The notes below the pieces were generated by a model. It had not been told where the DNA came from and ran no database searches. It saw only the letters and a list, made by a program, of their open reading frames with translations. 64,000 nucleotides of DNA from Sciurus carolinensis. Lineage: Eukaryota; Chordata; Mammalia; Rodentia; Sciuridae. A program made the position numbers and the translations under genes. Below are positions 22,687-33,889 of this stretch, in pieces. The stretch is from positions 18,954,897 through 19,018,896 of the forward strand of contig NC_062232.1 in the NCBI RefSeq assembly GCF_902686445.1. The letters are read 5' to 3'. Positions within the stretch are counted from its first letter, which is position 1. The number at the start of each line of letters is the position of its first letter.

Positions 22687-23651
22687 ATGAGAAAACAAGG
22701 GAACAAAATGTCCCAAACAAACCTAGATGGTATAGCAATAAAATCCAATCACAGCATTGCAGAAGAAATGTCAGAAAAGGAGTTCAGAATGTACATAATT
22801 AAAATGATCAGAGAAGCAAACAATGAGATGAAAGAGCAAATGCAGGCTTTGAATGATTGTACCAATCAACAGTTAAAAGACCAAATGCTGGAAGCAAAAG
22901 ATCATTTCAATAGAGTTAGATACAGAAAAAAAAAAACAAACTGAAATCCTTGAAATGAAGGAAACAATAAACCAAATTAAAAACTCCATAGAAAGCATAA
23001 CCAATAGGATAGAACATCTGGAAGACAGAACCTCAGACACTGAGGACAAAATATTTAATCTGGAAAAAAAAGTTAACCAAACAGAGAAGATTAAGAAATC
23101 ATGAACAGAATCTACAAGAATTATGGGATATCATGAAAAGGCCAAATTTAAGAATTATTGGGATTGAGGAAGGCACAGAGAAACAAACCAAAGGAATGAA
23201 CAATCTATTCAATGAAATAATATCAGAAAATTTCCCACATCTGAAGAACGAAATGAAAAATCAAGTACAAGAGGCTTATAGGACTCCAAATACACAAAAT
23301 TACAACAGACCCACACCTAGGCACATTAATATGAAAATACCTAACATACAAAATAAAGATAGAATTTTAAAGCCTGCAAGAGAAAAAATCAAATTACATT
23401 CGGGGGAAACCAATACGATATCAGCAGATGTTTCAATCCAGACCCTAAAAGCTAGAAGGGCCTGGAACAACATATTTCAAGTTCTGAAAGAAAATGGATG
23501 CCAACCAAGAATCTTATACCCAGCAAAACTTACCTTTAGATTTGATGATGAAATAAAATCATTCCATGATAAACAAAAGCTAAAGAAGTTACAAAAACAA
23601 AGCCAGCACTACAGAACATTCTCAGCAAAATATTCCATGAGGGAGAGATAA
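22687..23651 (+). pseudogene. L1 ORF1 (RNA-binding protein), frameshifted
   Basis: ORF1 would encode the RNA chaperone that coats L1 RNA in cytoplasmic particles. Here it begins at the ATG at 22687 and has a lysine/glutamate-rich predicted coiled-coil start, but one frame stops at 22944 after a run of A near 22925-22937. The coiled-coil continues in a second frame (about 22945-23095), and the RRM and C-terminal domain in a third (23133-23651, starting KRPNLRIIGIEEG, a conserved ORF1 segment). Two frameshifts therefore break it. A poly-A slip is the likely cause of the first. The final stop is at 23649-23651. Confidence 0.9.
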
Positions 23652-23747
23652 AAAACAATGATGTAAATCAGCAAAGGGAGGAATTATCCTAAAGAAATAG
23701 CCAAATAAAGGAGAAACCAAGTCGTGTTAAAAAACAAAATGAGCCAA

Positions 23748-26700
23748 ATGACTGGGAATACAAATCATATCACAATAATAACCCTGAATGTTAATGGCCT
23801 GAACTCATCAATCAAAAGACAGACTGGCAGATTGAATTAAAAAGAATGATACAACAATATGCTGCCTGCAAGAGACTCATCTCATAGAAAGAGACACCCA
23901 TAGACTAAAGGTGAAAGGATGGGAAAAAAAAATACCATGCACATGGACTCAGCAAAAAAAGTCAGAGTATCCATCCTCATATCACATAATGTGGACTTCA
24001 AGCCAAAGTCAGTCAGAAGGGATAAAGAAGGACATTTCATACTGCTTAAGGGAAGCATAAATCAGCAAGACATAACAATCATAAATATCTATGCCCCAAA
24101 CACTGGCTCATCCATATATGTCAAACAAATCCTTCTCAATTCCAGAAATCAAACAGACCACAACACAATAATACTAGACGATTTTAACACACCTCTCTCA
24201 CCACTGGCCATATCTTCCAAACAAAAATTGAACAAAGAAACCATAGATCTCAATAAATCAATAATTTAGATTTAATGGACATATATAGAATATACCATCC
24301 AACAAAGAACGAATACACTTTCTTCTCAGCAGCACATGGATCCTTCTCTAAAATAGACCATATATTATGCCATAAAGCTAATGTTAGCAAATACAAGAAG
24401 ATAGAGATACTACCTTGTATTCTATTAGATCATAATGGATTGAAACTAGAAATAAATGAAAGAGTAAAAAACAGAAACTACTCCAACACCTGGAGATTAA
24501 ATAATATGCTATTAAATGATGAATGGATAAACAGAAGACACCAGAGGGGAAATAAAAAAATTCTTAGAGGTAAACAAGAACAAAGATACATCATATCAAA
24601 ATCTCTGGGACACTATGAAAGCAGTACTTAGAGGAAAATGTATTTCATGGAGCACATTTAATAAGAGAAATAAAAATCAACAAATAAATGACCAAACACT
24701 ACAGCTCAAAGCCCTAGAAAAAGAAGAACAGATCAACACCAAAAGTAGTAGAAGACAGGAAATAGTTAAAATCAGAGCTGAAATCAATGAAATTAAAATA
24801 AAAGAAACAGTCAAAAAACTTAACAAAATTAAAAGTTGGCTCTTTGAAAAAATAAACAAAATTGATAAACCCTTAGCCACAAAAACAAAGAGAAGGAGAG
24901 AGAAAAATCAAATTACTAAAATTCGGAATGAACAAGGAAATATTACAACAGACATGAGTGAAATACAAAACATAATTAGAAGCTATTTTGAAAATCTATA
25001 CTCCAACAAAATAGAAAATCTTGAAGACATCAACAGGTTTCTAGAGACATATGAATTACCTAAACTGAACCAGGAGGACATCCACAATTTAAATAGATCA
25101 ATTTCAAGTAATGAAATAGAAGACGTCATCAAAAGCCTACCAACAAAGAAAAGTCCAGGACCAGATGGGTTCTCAGCCGAGTTCTACAAAACCTTTAAAG
25201 AAGAGCTCATTCCAATACCCTTCAAAGTATTCCATGAAATAGAAGAGGAAGGAACCCTTCCAAACTCATTCTATGAAGCCAATATCACCCTGATACCTAA
25301 ACCAGATAGAGACACATCAAGGAAAGAAAATTTCAAACCAATATCCTTAATGAACATCAACGCAAAAATTCTCAACAAAATTTTAGCAAATTGCATACAA
25401 ACATATATTAAAAAGATAGTGCACCAGGATCAAGTGGGTTTTATCCCAGGGATGCAAGGTTGGTTCAACATCCAGAAATCAATAATAGTAATTCACCATA
25501 TCAACAGACTTAAAGTCAAGAATCACATGATTATTTCAATAGATGCATAAAAAGCATTTGATAAAATACAGCACCTCTTCATGCTCAAAACACTAGAAAA
25601 AATAGGGATAGTAGAAATATTCCTTAACATTGTAAAGACCATCTATGCTAAGCCCATGGCCAATATCATTCTAAATGCTGAAAAATTGAAAGCATTCCCC
25701 CTAAAACTGGAACAAGGCAGGGATGCCCTCTTTCACCACTTCTATTTAACATTGTCCTTGAAACTCTAGCCAGAGCAATTAAGCAGACCAACAAAGTTAA
25801 AGGGATACGAATAGGAAAAGATGAACTCAAACTATCCCTATTTGCTGATGACATGATTATATATTTAGAGGAACCAGAAAATTCCACCAGAAAACTTTTA
25901 GAACTCATAAGTGAATTCAGTAAAGTAGCAGGTTACAAGATCAGTGCTCATAAATATAATGCATTTTTATACATAAGTGATGAATCTTTGGAAAGAGAAG
26001 TTAGGAAAACTACCCCATTCACAATAGCCTCAAAAAAAAATACTAGGGAATCAATCTAACAAAAGAGGTGAAAGACCTCTACCATTAGAACTACAGAACA
26101 CTAAAGAAAGAAATTAAAGAAAACCTTAGAAGATGGAAAGATATCCCATGTTCTTGGATAAACAGAATTAATATTGTCAAAATGGCCATACTACCTAAAG
26201 TACTATACAGATTGAATGCAATTCCAACTAAAATCCCAATGATGTATCTCACAGAAATAGAGCAAGCAATCATGAAATTCATCTTGAATAATAGGAAACC
26301 CAGAATAGCTAAAGCAATCCTTAGCAGGAAAAATGAAGCTGGGGGTATCGCAATACCAGAACTTCAACTATACTACAAAGCAATAGTAACAAAAACAGCA
26401 TGATATTGGTACCAAAATAGACAGGTAGATCAATGGTGCAGAATAGAGGACATGGACACAAACACAAATTCTATTTTCTCATACTAGACAAAGGTGCCAA
26501 AAATATGCAATGGAGAAAAGATAGCCTCTTCAACAAATGGTGCTGGAAAAACTGGAAATTCATGTGCAGCAGAATGAAATTAAACCCCTATCTCTCACCC
26601 TGCACAAAACTCAACTCAAAATGGATCAAGGACCTCGGAATCAGACCAGAGATGTCGGGGTTTCTGAGACCCCCAGCCTTAGGCATGGTCAAGATGGCGC

Positions 26701-28049
26701 CTGACGCTGAGCCAAAAGCGGCCAGCTATACAGTAAACAACCAGCGAATTCCAATGATTGGCTAGTTAACGATGTGACTAGAGCATGCCCCCCTCGTGTA
26801 CCCATCCTATGCTTGCAGCTGTCCGCGTTTACCTCGTGTACTCTCACCTGATTGGTTGAAGTGTATATAAGCCTGGTGGGTGGGAGAGTAGGGGGCAGAA
26901 GCTGAGGAAGAGGCAGAAGCGGCGGGGGCGGAAGAAGAGGAAGAAGCGGAAGAAGCGGCGAAGGTGGAGGTTGAAGCCAAGCTGGAAGCTGGGAGTACGC
27001 GGGAGCTGGAAGAAGCTGAGAGAAGGGAAGCTGGGAGTGCGCAGAAGCTAGGAGTAAGAGAAGCGTAGGAGAGGAACTGTGCACAATAAACTTCCAAAGC
27101 TTCAGACATTTGTCGTGTCTCTCTCTGCGGCCAGAGGGGACGCGATACAGAGACCTGCATCTTATTGAAGAAAAAGTAGGTCCAAATCTTCAACTTGTTG
27201 GCTTAGGACCAGACTTCCTTAACAGGACTCCCATAACACAAGAAATAAAAGCAAGAATCAATAACTGGGATACATTCAAACTAAAAAGCTTTCTCTCAGT
27301 AAAGAAAACTATCAGCAATGTGAAGAGAGAGCCTACAGAGTGGGAGAATATCTTTGCCACTCATACTTCAGATAGAGCACTAATTTCCAGAATATATAAA
27401 TAACTCAAAAAACTCTACACCAAGAATACAAATAATCCAATCAATAAATGGGCTAAGAAAATGAACAGACACTTCACAGAAGATCTACAAGTAATCAATA
27501 GATATATGAAAAAATGTTCAACATCTCTAGTAATAAGAGAAATGCAAATCAAAACTACCCTAAGATTCCTTCTCACCCCAACTAGAATGGTGATTATCAA
27601 GAAAACAACAACAATAGGCATTGGTGAGGATGTGGGGACAAAGGTACACTCATACATGGCTGGTGGGTTTGCAAATTAGTGCAGCCACTCTGGAAAGCAG
27701 TGTGGAGATTCCTTAGAAAACTTGGAACGGAATCACCATTTGACTCAGCTATTCCATTCCTAGGCAAAGGACTTAAAATCAGCAACTACAGTGATGCAGC
27801 CACATCAATGTTCATAGCTGCTCAATTCACAATAGCCAGATTGTGGAACCAACCTAGATTCCCTTCAATTGATGAATGGATAAAGAAACTGTGGTATATA
27901 TATATACAATGGAATATTACTCAGCCATAAAGAAGAATAAAATTATGGCATTTGCAGGCAAATGGATGAAATTGGAGAATATCATGCTAAGTGAGATAAG
28001 CCAATCTCAAGAATCCAAAGGACCAATGATCTCACTGATAAGTGGATGA
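23748..28049 (+). pseudogene. L1 ORF2 (endonuclease/reverse transcriptase), LTR-split
   Basis: The ORF2 protein nicks DNA and copies L1 RNA into it. The ATG at 23748 opens the AP-endonuclease domain (TLNVNGLNSSIKR). An in-frame stop follows at about 23837, and a later endonuclease piece carries INIYAPNTG and DFNTPLS. The reverse transcriptase shows [12 protein letters not shown] near 25155 and the catalytic FADD at 25841-25852. Breaks include a TAA at about 25548 (in the IDA-KAFDKI motif), a 1-bp loss near 25706, the LTR at 26653-27149, and one extra TA at 27895-27906 that shifts the C-terminus. The stop is at 28047-28049. Confidence 0.93.
26653..27149 (+). mobile_element. Solo LTR of an endogenous retrovirus
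   Basis: Starts TGTCGGGG and ends GATACA, inserted in L1 ORF2. The flanks share CAGAGA (26647-26652 and 27148-27153). If the LTR ends in CA, the duplication is the 4-bp GAGA; if it ends at 27147, it is 6 bp. U3 has CCAAT (26751-26755), inverted CCAAT motifs (26757-26761, 26851-26855) and TATATAA (26864-26870). AATAAA at 27085-27090 marks the polyadenylation site. Between TATA and AATAAA lies a purine-rich GAAG/GCGG tract. Many CpGs remain, which suggests a fairly recent insertion. No internal viral genes are present, so it is a solo LTR. The 4- versus 6-bp duplication leaves class I versus class II (IAP-like) open. Confidence 0.85.
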
Positions 28050-28269
28050 TGATACATAATTGGGGGTGGGAGGTAGACAAGAATCGAGGAAGGAGGGAGT
28101 GTATAGAGGGAAAAGAGGGGTTGAAGGGGTGGGGGGAGGAAAAACTAACAGAATGAATCAAACACCATTACCCTATGTAAATGTATGATTACACAAATGG
28201 TACCCCTCTACTTCATGTACAACCAGAGAATCAAGTTGTACCCCATTTGTTTACAATTAAAAAAAAAAG
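28050..28269 (+). other. L1 3' UTR with purine-rich G tracts and A tail
   Basis: From 28060 to 28140 the strand is G-rich (GGGGGTGGGAGG, GGAAGGAGGGAG, GGGGTGGGGGGAGG), which could form G-quadruplexes. It is followed by a unique stretch (CACAAATGGTACCCC) and an A run at 28258-28268. The same 3' UTR, at different lengths, is found at 46654, 47060 and 58528. Confidence 0.85.
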
Positions 28270-28280
28270 GAGTTCAAAGC

Positions 28281-28409
28281 CAGCCTCAGTAACAACAAGG
28301 CACTAAGCAACTGAGACCCTTTCTTTAAATAAAATACAAAATAGGGCTCGGGATGTGTCTCAGTGATTCAGTACCCCTGGGTTCAATAACTGGTACACCC
28401 CGCCCCTGC
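28281..28409 (+). mobile_element. B1-dID SINE, right half (split by L1)
   Basis: CAGCCTCAGTAACAACAAGG continues the B1 part where 21919 stopped; then ACTGAGACCC and the ID-like tail (TGTGTCTCAGTGATTCAGTAC, GGGTTCAATAACTGG). Joining the two halves across the L1 gives one complete B1-dID, so the SINE was there first. Confidence 0.88.
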
Positions 28410-28461
28410 AAATGAAAAGATATGATGAAAGAGAACCTTCTTTTTATAAATTACTCTGAAG

Positions 28462-28665
28462 CTTGAAGTAGTGGCTCTCAAACTTGAGCATGTATTAGAA
28501 TAACCAAGAGGACTTGTTAAATCACAGATTGCTAAGCCTGTCACCCAGCATCTCTGATTCAATAAATCTGGGATAATGCCCCCAAATTTACATTTCTAAC
28601 AAGCTCCTAGGTGATGTCAATACTTCTGGTCCAAGGACCAAACTGAGAACCACTGGTGTAAAAGA
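28462..28665. repeat. MER5-like hAT element with both ends
   Basis: AGTGGCTCTCAAACTTGAGC at the left and ACTGAGAACCACTGG at the right are the inverted terminal repeat. The middle has AATAACCAAGAGGACTTG and CAAGCTCCTAGGTGATG. It is a short non-autonomous hAT-Charlie relic with no coding sequence. Confidence 0.7.
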
Positions 28666-29266
28666 CATATGGATGAAATACATAATGTAAAAATGACCTA
28701 AGAATTGCTACAAATGTCTCACAACTTATAAAATTCCCAGGTGGCAATAATAAGTAAAGCTATTCTTCCAGAATTTTTCTTTGGAAGATCATAATCACAC
28801 ATTAAATTTAAAATGCCTTTAAATTTTTAGCATATGGTTTATAGTAATTGGATCAAAAGATGAATGATTTAAAATCTTCATTCCAAGTCGTGTGATAGAG
28901 TATTAAATTAACAATAAATCATTTATAAGTTTTAATAATATGCAAAGTGTTTATGGTTTAATATTAAGCAGAAAAGATAAAATTGAATATATGTCAGATT
29001 TAATTACAACTATGTAAAATAAGCATAGAAAAATACTAGAATTATGTCTACAGTAACTTGATTTTCTTTTAGGTAATAGAATTATCGTAAAGGGGTTTGT
29101 TTTCCTTTTTGTGACCTTCAAATGTTTCTATATTAAGCATGTATTACTTTAATAACCTGAAATGTTAAAATACGCTTTTATTTTAAAAGTTAAGTTTTAT
29201 CTTTTTAGAAAGACAGAAAGAAGAGAGAAGCAAAAATGAAAGTCAAGAAGATAGATACAACAAACA
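28666..29266. other. Non-coding, nothing recognised
   Basis: AT-rich with no recognised repeat or exon. Confidence 0.4.
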
Positions 29267-29267
29267 C

Positions 29268-29345
29268 CAAGGGCTCATTAGTAAAGAGCACACCTATCAT
29301 ATGCAAGACCCTACGTTCAATCCCCAGCACCACATACAATAAACT
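29268..29345 (+). mobile_element. Degraded ID-type SINE
   Basis: GGGCTCATTAGTAAAGAGCAC and TACGTTCAATCCCCAGCACC keep the order of the ID A- and B-box regions and the CACATACAATAAAC tail start. The body is mutated. No target-site duplication was found. Confidence 0.7.
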
Positions 29346-30535
29346 AACACCAAAATGAAAATAATACATATTGTTTAGGCTCAGGCTGTCAACTTTCTCT
29401 TGTTAAAATTAAGATATGCATGAGTATCCAAAAGGCTTGTACTTACAACTTGTGTCTAATTTCTTTAATCAAATTAACATTAAGAAACAGTCCATTCCCA
29501 CCCCCAAAATAGTTTTTTAAAGAAACTTTTATTAATTCGTTGCTTGTTTTCACAATTCCAAAACATAAAATCTACATAAAGAGTTGTTAAAAATAAAACC
29601 CAAGCACCTTAATTAGGATCACATTTGCAAAACTCCCTTGTTGATTTTCCATTCAAGGACTTTGTGAAAATATTTTTAGTCAGTACAAAATGAAAAGAAC
29701 TATGAGGCTAATTAGCATGGAAATTCCAGTTTCTCTCTAGGTTGAATATGAGATGACTTGTTTTAGAGCAACCTGAAAGAAGGTCACCTGTGTTATACAG
29801 GCTGTCTTTCTGGAATCATTCTGTTTCAGAAAATGTTTTATAAAATAATCATAAAAGGGTGGAACCTAAGGAAAAATATTGTGTCTAATTTTAAACACTA
29901 AAATGAGCAAACTAATTTGTTTGGAGAAAAACTGCACTAAAATTATATCATGTAAGTCTGACTTTAGAACCATGTAAATATTCAATAAAACAAAATGAAA
30001 TTTAATAGAAATTCCTAAAATATTTAAAGACAAATTAACAAAAGGAACATAACTATGTACCCAGTTGGTATACTAACTGGACAAAAAGGAATTATTACAA
30101 GGGACTTTAAAATGAAGTAGTTTCGTTCTATATCCCTACTGAGATTTATCCTGATGACAAAAAAGGTCCAGTTAAATTTGAATTTCAGATAAACAACAGA
30201 TTACTTTTTAGTATATGTTTGCCCCAAACATCAGATTACACACATTTATACTGAAAAAGTATCCACCATTTATCTGAATTTCCAGTTTCACTGGGCATTC
30301 TGTTCTTTTTCTGGCAACCCTACTTCGGAGAAAACTAGGTAAAGGATATACAATACTTCTCTGTACCACTTTTTTTTTCAACTTCTGCTGAATATGTAAT
30401 GATTTCAAAATAGATTTTAAGTGAAATAATAGAGTTTAAAAAGTAGTTGGCTCATGGAATCATAGTCCAGATCATCTCAAGCTACCCATAGCTGAGGAAG
30501 AAAAAATGGTATCTAGAGTATTAAGACTAAAAAAA
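29346..30535. other. Non-coding, nothing recognised
   Basis: About 1.2 kb of AT-rich, apparently unique sequence. No exon or repeat identified. Confidence 0.4.
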
Positions 30536-30542
30536 ATTAGTG

Positions 30543-30765
30543 CCAAGGGTGGTGGCACATACCTGTCAACCTAGCTACTGGAGGGTAGAGGCTGAGGTAG
30601 AAAGATCAGAAGTTCAAGGCCAACCTCTGAAACTCAGTGAGACCTTGTCTTAAACTAAAAATTTTAAATGGGGAGTGGATAGGGATATAGCTCAATGGCA
30701 GAGCACTTGCCTAGCACGTGGACAAGGCCATGAGTTCAACCACTAGTATCACTTAAAAAGAAAAG
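30543..30765 (+). mobile_element. B1-dID composite SINE, near full length
   Basis: The B1 part starts at TGCCAAGGGTGGTGGCACATACCTG (split by eye), with CTACTGGAGG, GAGGCTGAGG and AGTGAGACCTTGTC. It is joined to an ID part with ATATAGCTCAATGGCAGAGC, TTGCCTAGCACGTGG and AGTTCAACC. ATTAGTG at 30536-30542 and 30766-30772 is the target-site duplication. Its ID portion still resembles the stand-alone ID element. Confidence 0.92.
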
Positions 30766-30772
30766 ATTAGTG

Positions 30773-31794
30773 AATGCAAAGAAACAGTCCTAGGGAGAGA
30801 CATGACATGAAATTTAATACTGAAGACTTAACAAGCTGTTTGTAGGTGAATTGCTTTGCTGTTAGCTCACTGAGTTGCCGGGAAGAGAAATGGACCCGGA
30901 AGTCATGTCTCTGTCCATGGTGCTGCACAAACAAACACATTTTATTTAAATCCAACACAAACATATCTTAAATTTCACCTTGGACAATTACAAAAAAAAA
31001 AAAAAAAAACTCAATCGCTTTTTCTTTTAGAAAGTCCTTCTGTGGACCTGAAATTACATGAAAGGAAATAGCAGAATTTAGAAGTGAAAGTTGGAAATAT
31101 AAGAAAACCTCTCCCAGAAAAAACATTGTTTCTTATCATTGACATAATTTTTTCTTCAATTGAAGCATTGTTTTTACAGAATATCAAGCTGTTTACTCTG
31201 ACTCATTTCAACACCAACCTGAAGTGGGGAAGAAAAAATAGCAGTGCCCTCCTTCCTAATCTCTGTCACATTTTCAATTTGGGGGGAAAATTAAAGAATT
31301 GACTTTCTTTTTGCTGGGTTTGGGGGAGGGAAATAAGGTAAGAAGAAGAGAGTACTATGTGAGTGAACAAAAATATCACAGCACCAGAACACACGGTGAG
31401 TGGGTGGAGTGGGAGAACACTACAGAAATGGATATGCATGACCTCACCATGAGCATCCCTAAAATATCCTGTAAAGATGGAAGGATTAACAGCTTATTCA
31501 ACACTGTGTACAGACGCACAGTGCAGACCGACAGCTCAATAATCATTCTTTGCCTGTCAGCCTCATTGAAAATTGGTGCTTCAAACTCAAGATAGTTTTT
31601 GTTCAGAGAACTATGTTTTTAAAGTATATTTTAAACTTTGCAACATGCCTGAAACAGATGTCTCCTCTTGAAACCAACATAACCATATCCCCCATGCAAT
31701 ATATGGGTACTACTTTGCAGAAAACCACTAGATAAGGAAAGGAATTGAGGGTTTTCATGGTAAATACTATGCAAGAATATAAGTCACAAAAGTT
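30773..31794. other. Non-coding; includes an A18 run
   Basis: No exon or repeat family is secure. A pure A run at about 30991-31008 has no clear upstream AATAAA and no flanking duplication, so it is not enough to call a processed pseudogene. A 98-residue frame at 31299-31595 has no recognisable domain. Confidence 0.4.
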
Positions 31795-31920
31795 TATCAA
31801 GTACCTTCAAAAATCTCTAGCACATGCCTCAGTGCTGGTGTAAAGATGAAATAATGCACACATCAACTTTAACAAGTTTATATTCATTTTGGAGAAAGGA
31901 CAAAGACAAAGTTGAAAACT
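31795..31920 (-). repeat. Possible L2 3'-end scrap
   Basis: CTCTAGCACATGCCTCAGTGCTGGTG and AACAAGTTTATATTCATTTTGGAG are faintly like the reverse complement of the L2 3' end. Very diverged. Confidence 0.3.
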
Positions 31921-31984
31921 TCATTTAATAATTTTGAAGAGTTGAAAACTGATATCTTCACAAACATTTTCTCCAAACTATCTT

Positions 31985-32090
31985 TACAGAGCATTTCCAC
32001 ATTTTACCATTTGATCCACACAACATTCCTATGAGGTAAGGAATTTTCTTAAGGAATTTCAGCTTTAGAGAAGAAAACAAAATATTCCTA
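31985..32090 (+). repeat. Possible MIR fragment
   Basis: ACAACATTCCTATGAGGTAAGG is the MIR core word that usually reads AACAACCCTATGAGGTAGG; the following TTCAGCTTTAGAGAAG fits the next MIR region loosely. Confidence 0.45.
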
Positions 32091-32377
32091 ATTACTGCAT
32101 CAAATGGTATAAACAGGTTTGATTCGCTGACTCATAGGATGTGGAAATTAAGATATCCTTGGGGTCATATTCATATTTCCAATAATACATTGCCCAATCT
32201 TTGACCCACAGTAGATGATCAACAAATTCTATTGAAGGCAAGTTTCATTAATATATTAATAAATGTAACAGATGAAGACACTCTGAGAACAGTATATCAC
32301 TCAGTATGACATCAACTAGCATGACACAGTTTAGGGGTTCAGCATGTAGAATTAAAGTGAACTAGCAGGAGACAGTT

Positions 32378-32570
32378 TCTAACAATGAAGTGCTTGATAT
32401 GTGCCAGGTACTGTTCTAATTCCTCTATATGTATTTCCTCACCTAAACCTCATAACAACTTTATGAGATCTGTACTGTCATTTATCCTATTTTTCAAAAA
32501 ATTAAACTGAATTTCAGGAAGGTTAAGTAACTTATGTAATGTAACTCAGGTATTAATAGTTTATGATCTT
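32378..32570 (+). repeat. MIR SINE
   Basis: TATGTGCCAGGTACTGTTC, CTCATAACAACTTTATGAG, AGGTTAAGTAACTTATG follow the MIR consensus order. It is an ancient tRNA-derived SINE shared across mammals. Confidence 0.75.
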
Positions 32571-33650
32571 TTCTTTATTCATCCACTATGTCATAAAACT
32601 AATAGTCTTAGTTTTTAGAAGGATAGATTGCCTTAGGCTGGGGTACTCAAAAAATACTTAATGCCAGAAAAAATAGAAAGAAGGTCAGCGAAATAGCTTT
32701 CAAATTTTAAAAAGTAAGAAAAGGACACTCCAGGACAGTGTAGGGAAATTACCCAGAGCACAGAAAGAAAAGTCACATAAGGAATGTATATTAGAGTCAG
32801 TAACACCAACAACTGTAAGAAACAGACCTCAAAATTTCCTGTGACTCAGTAAGTCAATTTCTTATTCATTAGAAGTCCAAAGAGTATATTTCTATGTATA
32901 ATAGGGTTGCCACACCCAGACTCGTTCCATATTATAACTCCACCAGCTCCAACATTTTGGGGTATGCCTCTGGAAAATCTGCAACTTGCTGGAAGAGAAG
33001 GCAAGAGACAGCATGGAAAAGCATTCTAGACATTATTATAGGTCAAACCCATAAGTTTCTCCTTTCACCTCCACCTTTTATCCCCTTGCCTTAACTCAAC
33101 ACCGTGGCTACATACAACTGCAAAGGATGCTTGGGAACATAATCCAGCAGTGTGCCTGGAAGAAGAAGATATGGCAGCCTCAATTACAGCAAGCAAACTA
33201 GAACCACTTCCACACGAGAAAGAAAGCTCTTATTCTCCTCTTGTAGTTCAGTCTCAAGGTATTGTTTATCACTGACCATGATGGCAATAGTTGACTAAAA
33301 GTGTGGCAATCAAACATAATATTCACCCTAGTATTAGCAACCACCTACATACTGTTCCATGAATGTCTACCTTCCTCCTGCATTGCAATCTCATTTGGAA
33401 AAATGTGACTTATTTAAGCAATATAATGAGCATGCAAAAATTGCCTAGCCAGGAGAACCTGGCACAAAACCTAATGGAGAAAAATGTCAGAAAAGGAAAG
33501 GTAATGAGTACAGAAACTCAACCACAAGAAAGAATATTTCACTTAGGTTTATGAAAGGAGAGGAAAATGGAAAACCTAAAATTTGATCAAAAATGTCTAC
33601 AATAAGTATAGAGCACAGAAAAGTGGATGTACTCAAATATGGGTTGGTTT
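32571..33650. other. Non-coding, nothing secure
   Basis: No exon. Around 33110-33175 the text (CAAAGGATGCTTGGGAA, GTGTGCCTGGAAGAAG) vaguely resembles an old interspersed mammalian repeat whose name I cannot give. Confidence 0.35.
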
Positions 33651-33654
33651 TTCC

Positions 33655-33745
33655 TTTTTTGTTTTTCCAGTGCTACAGGATGGAATCCAGGGGTTTCTGT
33701 GTACTAGAAAAGTGCTCTACCACTAACCTACATCCCCAGGCCCAA
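33655..33745 (-). mobile_element. ID-like (dID) SINE fragment
   Basis: The antisense ID tail region GCTACAGGATGGAATCCAGG and TGCTCTACCACTAACCTACATCCCC is visible with no B1 part. It is diverged, and I found no target-site duplication. Confidence 0.65.
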
Positions 33746-33889
33746 AAATAGTTTATCCAAGTGATGAGTAGGAAACATTAGGAATGAAGAGAAGAAGAAA
33801 GACAAGATTCATCCATCATCCTAAAAGTAAGGTAATGAAAGCCTCTAATACAAAAAGGGGGGAGTCTCATGAAATTAGAAAAGAGACCA

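Larger units (their letters stand above)
21920..28269 (+). mobile_element. Near full-length L1, dead, inserted in a SINE
   Basis: Complete structure: 5' end with AAGATGGC, GC-rich 5' UTR, ORF1, ORF2, purine-rich 3' UTR and a short A tail. The target-site duplication GAGTTCAAAGC lies at 21909-21919 and 28270-28280. Without the inserted LTR (497 bp plus a short duplication) it is about 5.85 kb. Both reading frames are broken, so it cannot move itself. L1 is an autonomous non-LTR retrotransposon: ORF1 makes an RNA-binding chaperone, ORF2 an endonuclease/reverse transcriptase that nicks T-rich DNA and primes cDNA on site. Confidence 0.95.

Noticed and set aside
26433..26765. 110-residue frame in the 26.4-26.8 kb region
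   Set aside because: It starts in L1 ORF2 and runs into the inserted LTR, so it is an accidental join.
26689..27193. Two minus-strand frames of 128-131 residues, rich in P, S, L and A
   Set aside because: They read the purine-rich LTR R region on the opposite strand; the low-complexity peptides reflect GAAG/GCGG repeats, not a gene.
30990..31008. Processed pseudogene ending in an A18 run
   Set aside because: No upstream coding similarity, no AATAAA at the right distance and no target-site duplication.
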